In this document: piece after piece, positions 1 through 4,968 of the stretch
Layout of the letters: each line of letters starts with the position of its first letter
How positions within the stretch are numbered: the stretch's first letter is position 1
Assembly: GCA_934511545.1 (NCBI GenBank)
Contig: CAKSWM010000077.1
Coordinates: 1-6,732, forward strand
Direction: 5' to 3'
DNA: 6,732 nucleotides
Origin: an uncultured Oscillospiraceae bacterium
Lineage (GTDB): Bacteria > Bacillota > Clostridia > Oscillospirales > Oscillospiraceae
Notes under the pieces: model-generated
The model's database searches: none
What the model saw: the letters and a program-made list of their open reading frames with translations, nothing else
What the model was told of the DNA's origin: nothing
Program-made: the position numbers and the translations under genes

Positions 1-1
1 G

Positions 2-820
2 TTGAAGAAGATGGGCCTTCTCGTCTCGGTCAACTCCAATGCATCGCTGATAGACGATGACTGGCTGGAGTTTTTCAAAAAGGAGCCGCCCTTCCGCTTC
101 AACATAACGCTTTACGGGGGGAGCGCGGACACCTATGAAAGGCTGTGCGGCAGCCCGGTCTATGACCGCGTTGCCGGGAGCATACGAGCGCTGCGCGAGA
201 TCGGCGTCGGGGTCAAGCTGAACGCCTCGATAACGCCGTATAACAGAGACGACATGCGCGCGATATATGCTTTTGCCAGGGAGCAGGGCGTTCCGATGCA
301 GCTGACGACCTATATGTTCCCGCCCATACGCCGCGACGAGAGCCTTGCCGGGGGCGGCGACCGCTTCACGGCGGAGGATGCGGCGCGCTATGCCGTCGAG
401 TGGGACCGTATACGCCTTTCACCGGAGGAGTTCCGGCTGCGTGCCGGGCGCATATGCCGGGGGGATTTCCCGGCGGACTGCGACGCCTGCGACGGCACCC
501 CCGGCGAGGGCGTTATGTGCCGCGCCGGGCGAAGCTCGTTCTGGATCAACTGGCAGGGGAATATGACCCCCTGCGGCATGATGAACTTTCCCGCCGCGTC
601 CGTAACGGAGCTCGGCTTTTCCGAGGCATGGGAGCGGACGAAGGCGGCGGCCGCCGCGATAAGGCTGCCCGCCGTGTGCTCCTCCTGCGGGCACAGGGAA
701 CTTTGTCATCTGTGCGCGGCGATGTGCGTAACGGAGACGGGCGCGTTCGACAAGCGTCCGGAGTATCTCTGCCGGATGGCGCGGGAGACCGTGCGGCTGA
801 TGCAGGAAAAAGCGCATTGA
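2..820 (+). CDS. Radical SAM/SPASM domain protein, C-terminal part (5' end outside window)
   Basis: The visible 272 residues are the later part of a radical SAM enzyme. The N-terminal CxxxCxxC motif that binds the SAM-cleaving [4Fe-4S] cluster is absent, so the gene almost certainly begins upstream; the TTG at position 2 is only the first in-frame codon and I do not treat it as the start. Residues 5-20 (strand followed by NSNASLID) and about 32-115 (NITLYG, later KLNASITPYN) read like the middle strands of a radical SAM barrel. The end is a SPASM-type auxiliary cluster region: C173-x12-G186-x4-C191, then C226-x2-C229-x5-C235-x2-C238-x3-C242 and C257, with an extra cysteine group at C152/C160/C163. 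The usual CX2CX5CX3C spacing is altered to CX2CX5CX2CX3C. SPASM proteins often modify ribosomally made peptides or protein side chains, but no precursor peptide is visible here and the substrate is unknown. The stop codon lies inside the terminator stem that follows. Confidence 0.88.
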   Translation: MKKMGLLVSVNSNASLIDDDWLEFFKKEPPFRFNITLYGGSADTYERLCGSPVYDRVAGSIRALREIGVGVKLNASITPYNRDDMRAIYAFAREQGVPMQLTTYMFPPIRRDESLAGGGDRFTAEDAARYAVEWDRIRLSPEEFRLRAGRICRGDFPADCDACDGTPGEGVMCRAGRSSFWINWQGNMTPCGMMNFPAASVTELGFSEAWERTKAAAAAIRLPAVCSSCGHRELCHLCAAMCVTETGAFDKRPEYLCRMARETVRLMQEKAH

Positions 821-847
821 TAGAATTTGTCTATCAATGCGCTTTTT
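807..847 (+). terminator. Intrinsic terminator of the radical SAM gene, overlapping its stop codon
   Basis: A perfect 17-bp inverted repeat (807-823 with 831-847) encloses a 7-nt loop. The 3' arm ends in five T's followed by ATTATT. The last codons and the TGA stop (818-820) are inside the 5' arm, so there is no spacer between the coding region and the terminator. The A-rich 5' foot would give a U-tract in the opposite direction too, but no antisense gene is seen. Confidence 0.9.
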
Positions 848-880
848 ATTATTCGTATTTTGAATGAACAATTTAGCGGA

Positions 881-910
881 TTGACTTGGCGGTGCAGTGG
901 GGCTTATAAT
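881..910 (+). promoter_or_regulatory. Sigma-A-type promoter of the CoA-transferase gene
   Basis: TTGACT (881-886) and a perfect TATAAT (905-910) are separated by 18 bp. Transcription would start near 917, leaving a short leader of about 20 nt before the start codon at 938. The preceding terminator ends at 847, so this gene is an independent unit. No operator-like dyad is evident at this promoter, and its strength suggests substantial basal expression. Confidence 0.85.
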
Positions 911-937
911 TTTTCTGTCAAAAAAAAGGAGTTGCTT

Positions 938-2233
938 ATGGATATTACAGAACAGTATAAAGCCAGACTGCGCACGCTTGAGGAATGCATGGCCTTTGTT
1001 CAGAACGGAGACAGCATAATCGTCTCCGGCGCGGCCTGCGAGCCGGCCGTGTTTCTCAATCGCATCCAGGACCTGGCAAAGAATGTTGAAGGCGTCACGC
1101 TGCATAAAAGCCGCGACGGGTCCTATCCCTACCTGGGGGATCCGTCAATGAAGGGCAGGGTGGATACGATAGGGCATTTTTTCGCGGACAATCTGCGAGA
1201 GGGTTTTAAAAACGGGATCTGCTCCTATCTGCCGAGCGATCTGCACAACTTCATGGCGATAAGAAGCGAGGTCAGTCCGGACAAAATATTCTGGGCGCGG
1301 ACCACGACCATGGACGAGAACGGCGAGCTTTGCGTTCCGTATTGCCAGATGTTTGAGCTTGACGCGCTGAAAAACGCCAGCCATGTCATCTGTGAGGTCA
1401 ACACAAACCCGAAGTATGCGCCCACAAACGGCGGCTGCCGCATTCCGATCGAGCGCGTGGATATGCTTTACGAGGTCAATGAACCGCTGTTCTGTCTGCC
1501 GGAATTCAAGGTCACGGAGCTTGACGAGGTGATCGGGACAAACGTTGCCTCGCTCATAAACGACGGCGACTGCATACAGCTCGGCCTTGGAGGACTTCCG
1601 AATGCGATCGGCGAGCACCTGAAGGACAAGAACGACCTCGGCGTACACAGCGAGATGTTCTCGGCGAACATGGCGCGGCTTGTTGACATGGGCGTCATAA
1701 CCGGCAAGGCAAAAAACCTGAACACGGGACTGCACCTTGCGACCTTTGTTCTCGGCGATGAGAATCTTTACCGGGTGTTTTCGACAAATCCCGCCTGCAA
1801 GCTCGTACCGGCCAGCTATGCCAACGACCCGGTCATAATTGCGGCGAACGACAATATGGTCTCCGTCAATACGCTTATGGAGATCGACCTGACGGGTCAG
1901 GTCAACGCGGAAAGTATAGGCCCGATGCAGTTTTCCGGAACCGGCGGCGGCGACGATTATGCGGTCGGTGCGCTGCACTCAAAGGGCGGAAAGGGCATAT
2001 TCGCGTTTGAATCCATGACGCGCAAGGGCGTTTCAAAGATCAAAAGCACGCTGACGCCGGGCTCCGTCGTCTCGGTCTCGCGCAATCACGTTGACTATAT
2101 CGTGACGGAGTACGGCATTGCACGGCTGCGCGGGCGCACAGTGGGCCAGCGCGCCGCCGCGCTTATAGAGATCGCGCACCCCTCCGTGCGGGACCAACTG
2201 CGCAGCGAGGCCCGCGAGCTGGGATATATTTAA
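938..2233 (+). CDS. Acetyl-CoA hydrolase/transferase family CoA-transferase (butyrate/4-hydroxybutyrate CoA-transferase type)
   Basis: This 431-residue cytoplasmic enzyme should move CoA between an acyl-CoA and a carboxylate, commonly acetate, through a glutamyl-CoA thioester intermediate. The glycine loop GLGGLPNAIG lies at about residues 216-225. The probable catalytic glutamate is E239 in the HSEM motif, close to position 238 reported for 4-hydroxybutyrate CoA-transferase (alignment by eye). The C-terminal half has family landmarks: GTGGGDD, HSKGGKG, the VTEYGIARLRG segment and the IAHPSVRDQL tail. The length matches the family (about 430-450). I chose ATG 938 because AAAGGAG (925-931) sits 6 nt upstream and the promoter is just before it; the in-frame ATG at 827 lies within the preceding terminator loop. 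Terminators on both sides make it monocistronic. Butyryl-CoA:acetate, 4-hydroxybutyrate or another short acyl substrate are all possible; sequence alone does not decide. The family call is firm, the substrate is not. Confidence 0.93.
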   Translation: MDITEQYKARLRTLEECMAFVQNGDSIIVSGAACEPAVFLNRIQDLAKNVEGVTLHKSRDGSYPYLGDPSMKGRVDTIGHFFADNLREGFKNGICSYLPSDLHNFMAIRSEVSPDKIFWARTTTMDENGELCVPYCQMFELDALKNASHVICEVNTNPKYAPTNGGCRIPIERVDMLYEVNEPLFCLPEFKVTELDEVIGTNVASLINDGDCIQLGLGGLPNAIGEHLKDKNDLGVHSEMFSANMARLVDMGVITGKAKNLNTGLHLATFVLGDENLYRVFSTNPACKLVPASYANDPVIIAANDNMVSVNTLMEIDLTGQVNAESIGPMQFSGTGGGDDYAVGALHSKGGKGIFAFESMTRKGVSKIKSTLTPGSVVSVSRNHVDYIVTEYGIARLRGRTVGQRAAALIEIAHPSVRDQLRSEARELGYI

Positions 2234-2277
2234 TTTTTGTCCATTCTTTTTTCTTTTTTTCATTTCTTTTTTACCGG

Positions 2278-2316
2278 CACCGGCGGATGCGTTATGCATC
2301 CGCCGGTGTTTGTTTT
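2278..2316 (+). terminator. Intrinsic terminator of the CoA-transferase gene
   Basis: A perfect 13-bp GC-rich stem (2278-2290 with 2296-2308) closes a 5-nt loop and is followed by TTTGTTTTT. It lies 45 nt after the stop codon, and a strongly T-rich tract (2234-2273) separates the two. It isolates the CoA-transferase gene from the LysR gene. Confidence 0.9.
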
Positions 2317-2330
2317 TCCCGCGGGTTTTC

Positions 2331-2397
2331 CGCAAAGCGCGAAGAAAGGTGAAAACTGTGCAAATTTTCACAGATTGTAATACACCGCCGCTTTGCG
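2331..2397. repeat. 9-bp inverted repeat flanking the LysR upstream region
   Basis: CGCAAAGCG at 2331-2339 is matched by its exact reverse complement CGCTTTGCG at 2389-2397, with 49 bp between. The second copy fills the end of the spacer between the -35 and -10 boxes of the LysR promoter. The pair brackets the 18-bp dyad at 2356-2373. Both copies lie upstream of the expected transcription start, so a DNA-level role is likelier than RNA folding. Confidence 0.5.
2356..2373. promoter_or_regulatory. Operator-like 18-bp dyad against the LysR -35 box
   Basis: CTGTGCAAATTTTCACAG is an imperfect palindrome: 8 of 9 base pairs match its own reverse complement. It ends one base before the -35 hexamer at 2375. 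The 14 bases 2355-2368 recur exactly in reverse orientation upstream of the flavoprotein gene (4859-4872). The position fits an activator or autoregulator site, and LysR-family proteins commonly control their own genes. The even symmetry does not match the classic T-N11-A LysR box, so the binding protein is uncertain. Confidence 0.6.
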
Positions 2398-2403
2398 TAT
2401 AAT
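2375..2403 (+). promoter_or_regulatory. Sigma-A-type promoter of the LysR-family gene
   Basis: TTGTAA (2375-2380) and a perfect TATAAT (2398-2403) are separated by the optimal 17 bp. Transcription would start near 2410, giving a leader of roughly 48 nt. The dyad at 2356-2373 abuts the -35 box, a typical arrangement for regulated or autoregulated promoters. Confidence 0.8.
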
Positions 2404-2457
2404 AATATCCGATACAGAATGGAAAGATAATATATTTTTGCGGGAGGTAACGGGAAA

Positions 2458-3378
2458 ATGACGCTGATGCAGCTGAGATGCTTTGTCGCGCTTGCCGAGG
2501 AACTCAATTTTACCAGGGTTGCCGAGCGCCTTTATGTGTCGCAGACGTCGATCACCTATCAGATAAAGTCGCTTGAAAAGGAACTGGGCGTCGAGCTGTT
2601 TGAGCGCTCCACGAAATCGGTCAGCATAACGAGCGCCGGCAAGATGATCTACCGCGATATAAAGCTTGCAATAGACCTTGTAGACCGCGCTGAGAACCTG
2701 CTCAAGCTTTCTCCGGTAAGGCCGGTGTTCACGATCGGCTATTCACTTTTCTGCAACGGCTCCCTGTTCCAGCACGCCGTGAGCGAGCTTGCGGAGCTGC
2801 ACCCGGAGATCGATTTTCTGCTCGAGCATGTCGAGCCGGAGGACGACCTTCATACCCGCCTGCTGTCGAAGAGCCTTGACGCCGCGCTGTTTATCGATCC
2901 GTTCAACACGATGTATGACGATCTGAAATATTATGATCTCGGCGGTACGCGCTCGGCAGTGTATGTCTCGAAGAACCACCGTCTTGCCGACTGGCCGGGC
3001 TTTGTCGGACAGAAGGAGATCGAGGGCGAAAAGGTCATAACCTTTGCCCAGGTCGAGGCGAGGCACCAGGTGATGGGCGGCGCGCCGGAGCGCTGCCGCC
3101 AGATCGTGGCCAGGGATGTTTCCGCCACGATGGAGATGGTCGCGGCCAATCTTGGCATCGCGATGTTCCCTTCCACCTGTTTTACGGAGCCGGACGGCAT
3201 CGTGGTGCTGCCCTCATTCCCGCCGCCGGATTCGGATAGAATGAGCTCCCGTCTGGCGCTTGTCTACCGGGCGGATGACAATTCCCCGGTGCCGCGCGAG
3301 CTTGCAAGGCTTCTGCAAAGCACGGCGGAAAAGGGCGCGCCGGAGCGCTGCCCATGGAGGAACCTGAGCGTAGAATAA
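2458..3378 (+). CDS. LysR-family transcriptional regulator
   Basis: This 306-residue protein has the standard LysR length and layout. Residues 1-65 form the winged helix-turn-helix: MQLRCFVALAEELNFTRVA, then YVSQTSITYQIKSLEKELG, then LFERSTKSVSITSAG. A linker helix (about 66-88) leads to a periplasmic-binding-protein-like effector domain (about 90-290), which includes FTIGYSLF and DAALFIDPF segments and the late MVAANLGIAMFPS element. The ligand cannot be predicted. The start is ATG 2458, with GGGAGGT (2442-2448) 9 nt upstream; a second in-frame ATG at 2467 is less well spaced. The gene is not divergent from an obvious target: it runs in the same direction as the CoA-transferase but is separated by a terminator, and it converges on the AraC-family gene. 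An exact 19-bp in-frame repeat encodes GAPERC twice (residues 208-213 and 293-298), the second copy near an atypical C-terminal tail. Confidence 0.94.
   Translation: MTLMQLRCFVALAEELNFTRVAERLYVSQTSITYQIKSLEKELGVELFERSTKSVSITSAGKMIYRDIKLAIDLVDRAENLLKLSPVRPVFTIGYSLFCNGSLFQHAVSELAELHPEIDFLLEHVEPEDDLHTRLLSKSLDAALFIDPFNTMYDDLKYYDLGGTRSAVYVSKNHRLADWPGFVGQKEIEGEKVITFAQVEARHQVMGGAPERCRQIVARDVSATMEMVAANLGIAMFPSTCFTEPDGIVVLPSFPPPDSDRMSSRLALVYRADDNSPVPRELARLLQSTAEKGAPERCPWRNLSVE
3079..3352 (+). repeat. Exact 19-bp in-frame direct repeat inside the LysR gene
   Basis: GGCGCGCCGGAGCGCTGCC occurs at 3079-3097 and again at 3334-3352, 255 bp apart, in the same reading frame, giving GAPERC both times with identical codons. 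The second copy lies just before the C-terminus of the protein. The unit contains the palindromes GGCGCGCC and AGCGCT. Confidence 0.7.
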
Positions 3379-3425
3379 AAAAAGAGAGCCTGCCGGGAAA
3401 AGCTTCCCGGCAGGCTCTCTTTTTT
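3378..3425. terminator. Bidirectional terminator shared by the convergent LysR and AraC genes
   Basis: A perfect 22-bp inverted repeat (3378-3399 with 3404-3425) surrounds a 4-nt loop. A T-run follows the GC-rich stem on the plus strand and an A-run precedes it, so both directions end in a U-tract. It starts at the last base of the LysR stop codon (3376-3378) and ends one base before the AraC stop codon (3427-3429), so almost the whole intergenic space is terminator. Confidence 0.95.
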
Positions 3426-3426
3426 G

Positions 3427-4701
3427 TTATTTCGTTCGTTCTCCGCCAACGTTGTTTTTCGAGTGCTGGCGTATCCACGAGGGCGTTACCCCGGCGTAGT
3501 TGCGGAAGGAACGGTTCATCGTTGCGATGCTGCCGTATCCGACCTTTATGGAGATATCGCGTATGCTCATATCCGTCTCGCACAGATAATCCACCGCGAG
3601 CTCCATCCTTTTTGTGTGGATATAGTCTATCGGGCGCTGGCCCGTGCGCAGCTTGAACTGGGTCGAGAGGAGGGACGGGCTTATCCCGAACCTGTCCGAT
3701 ACGGACTGGACGGACAGCCACTGCTCGCGGAGGTTATGGTCAATGTATTCGACGATGTCCTCCATCTGCGTCCGGGACGACTGGCTGCGGTAGTCGTCGT
3801 AAAGCGTCTCGATGCAGTCGGCGAAGTTGCGGCGCAGCTGGTTGTGGTTTACCGCCCGGATGATGCTGGCGGAATATTGTCCAAAGCCATCGGCTATGGT
3901 GATGTTGTTTGTCATCAGCGTCCAGCGCAGGGTCGTGCACAGACACTGGAGATTTATGCGCAGTCCGGTGAAGGTCTGCGGCTCGAGGGTGAAGATATGC
4001 TCCATGACCTCGCTTGCGCATTCGAGCGTCTGTTCCTTGGTGTCCTCCTTGAGGAGCTGACAGAGTCTGCGCATGGAGCGCGCACAGTATTCCTCGCTGT
4101 TTTCGTGGGCCTCGACGGGCGTGCCGTTTACCCGCGTAAAGACCGGAGAGGGCAGAAGACCCAGGAAAAACTTGCGGAACTCCCAGACGCCGTGGATCAG
4201 GTCATAGCTCGCGGCCAGAGACCCGAGGGAGGTTATCGGCCCGAGGTAAAGGCAGCGGAAGCGTATCATATCCTCCTGGTCCGCGCGCTCTATGAGCGGG
4301 AGCGCGATGTCCCGGCAGAGCTGGCAGAACCGGTCTCCGCCGTCGTCCCCGGATATATATTCCTGCGGCAGGAAGGCGATGGCCACGGTGAAGCCGTCCA
4401 CCTCCGAGACGAAGGCGGTCATTTTTTCGTTCAGGGCGTCCGACAGGTCGTCGGTGAAGTTGGCGGTGGCCAGCTCGCTGCTGCCGAATATCGACATCTG
4501 GGGAGCGAAGCGGTCCTGATAAAAGAGCATGAGCGAGAACGGGCCCCTGCCCGCCATCATGTCTCCCGCGGCCATGGGCGCCATGAAGCTGTTTGAAGCG
4601 ATGCAGAAGCTGTCATGCAGGAGCCTGGAGATATATTTGGACATATAAAAGTTGCGGGACGGGCGAATGCCGCCGCTCCCGGACGGAGAACGTATATCCA
4701 T
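3427..4701 (-). CDS. AraC-family regulator with a YesN-like core but no receiver domain
   Basis: The 424-residue protein ends in a clear AraC-type DNA-binding domain (about 313-415). Its first helix-turn-helix is near 329-350 (LSVQSVSDRFGISPSLLSTQFK region). The second is near 378-412 (MSIRDISIKVGYGSIATMNR, then FRNYAGVTPSWIR). Residues about 55-185 resemble the degenerate GGDEF-like module between receiver and DNA-binding domain in YesN-type response regulators, with the late signature SLAASYDLIHGVWEFRKFFLG. Residues 190-310 are mostly helical, as in those proteins. There is no phosphorylatable receiver domain, no signal peptide and no membrane segment, so the signal is probably a cytoplasmic ligand or partner. 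The start at 4701 has AAGAGG 8 nt upstream; M20 lacks such a site. It is divergent from the flavoprotein gene, its likeliest target. A long plus-strand frame over the same bases is a shadow. The DNA-binding call is firm; the YesN comparison is by eye. Confidence 0.93.
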   Translation of the reverse strand: MDIRSPSGSGGIRPSRNFYMSKYISRLLHDSFCIASNSFMAPMAAGDMMAGRGPFSLMLFYQDRFAPQMSIFGSSELATANFTDDLSDALNEKMTAFVSEVDGFTVAIAFLPQEYISGDDGGDRFCQLCRDIALPLIERADQEDMIRFRCLYLGPITSLGSLAASYDLIHGVWEFRKFFLGLLPSPVFTRVNGTPVEAHENSEEYCARSMRRLCQLLKEDTKEQTLECASEVMEHIFTLEPQTFTGLRINLQCLCTTLRWTLMTNNITIADGFGQYSASIIRAVNHNQLRRNFADCIETLYDDYRSQSSRTQMEDIVEYIDHNLREQWLSVQSVSDRFGISPSLLSTQFKLRTGQRPIDYIHTKRMELAVDYLCETDMSIRDISIKVGYGSIATMNRSFRNYAGVTPSWIRQHSKNNVGGERTK

Positions 4702-4760
4702 AAGAAACGCCTCTTCTTCAGTTCGGCTCTCATCAGCTTAGCCGTGTAATTTATACAAAA

Positions 4761-4790
4761 ATTATATCACACGATGCGGAGCTTCGTCAA
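4761..4790 (-). promoter_or_regulatory. Sigma-A-type promoter of the AraC-family gene
   Basis: On the minus strand, TTGACG (4790-4785) and a perfect TATAAT (4766-4761) are separated by 18 bp. Transcription would start near 4754 and run into the gene at 4701, leaving a leader of about 53 nt. The repeats of the divergent region all lie upstream of this promoter, towards the flavoprotein gene. Confidence 0.82.
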
Positions 4791-4824
4791 TCAAACGGCA
4801 AATAATGCACCACTCACAAAAAAA

Positions 4825-4858
4825 TGCGCAGGTTTGGTCTCACGAAGCAAACTGCGCA
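4825..4858. repeat. Interrupted inverted repeat with TGCGCA ends
   Basis: TGCGCA-G-GTTTG (4825-4836) is the reverse complement of CAAAC-TGCGCA (4848-4858) apart from one bulged G, with 11 bp between. Since TGCGCA is itself a palindrome, the element also reads as two direct TGCGCA copies 28 bp apart. There is no T-run, so it is not a terminator. It may be a protein-binding site in the divergent regulatory region. Confidence 0.5.
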
Positions 4859-4871
4859 AAAATTTGCACAG
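4852..4871. promoter_or_regulatory. Operator-like dyad upstream of the flavoprotein gene
   Basis: CTGCGCAAAAATTTGCACAG is a 20-bp imperfect palindrome (8 of 10 pairs). The stretch AAAATTTGCACAGT at 4859-4872 is the exact reverse complement of 2355-2368 in front of the LysR gene, so the two promoters may share a regulator. It overlaps the right arm of the inverted repeat at 4825-4858. Confidence 0.6.
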
Positions 4872-4874
4872 TCG

Positions 4875-4915
4875 TGAAAACGGGCTGAAAATCAGCTCAT
4901 TGCCCTTGAAAACGG
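4875..4915 (+). promoter_or_regulatory. TGAAAA direct repeats at helical spacing, with a weak promoter candidate
   Basis: TGAAAA occurs at 4875, 4886 and 4907, spaced 11 and 21 bp, on about the same helix face. The first and third extend to an exact TGAAAACGG repeat 32 bp apart. The middle copy lies in the small dyad GCTGA-AAA-TCAGC (4884-4896). AraC-family proteins commonly bind direct repeats about 21 bp apart, and the divergent gene encodes one. The third copy overlaps TTGAAA (4906-4911), the best -35 candidate, but 17-18 bp downstream there is only a poor TAAGAG-like -10. This fits an activator-dependent promoter; the assignment is tentative. Confidence 0.5.
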
Positions 4916-4968
4916 TCTCTGTTAACCTGTAAGAGCATACACAGATATTTATAAGGAGGGGGTACACC

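Noticed and set aside
827..937. N-terminal extension of the CoA-transferase from ATG 827
   Set aside because: That ATG is in the preceding terminator and upstream of the consensus promoter, so it would not be on the main transcript. The ATG at 938 has a well-placed ribosome binding site and gives the usual family length.
419..1105. 228-codon minus-strand frame across the radical SAM end and CoA-transferase start
   Set aside because: It runs through two real genes, a terminator and a promoter, with no domain signal.
3424..4596. 390-codon open frame on the plus strand
   Set aside because: It lies antisense to the AraC-family gene, which has a recognisable DNA-binding domain, promoter and ribosome binding site. 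The plus-strand frame shows no domain and starts inside the shared terminator; GC-rich codon bias explains its length.
4864..4892. Alternative flavoprotein promoter TTGCAC, 17 bp, GAAAAT
   Set aside because: Each hexamer matches the consensus poorly (3 and 4 of 6), and it would place the -35 inside the dyad. It cannot be excluded but is not strong enough to annotate.
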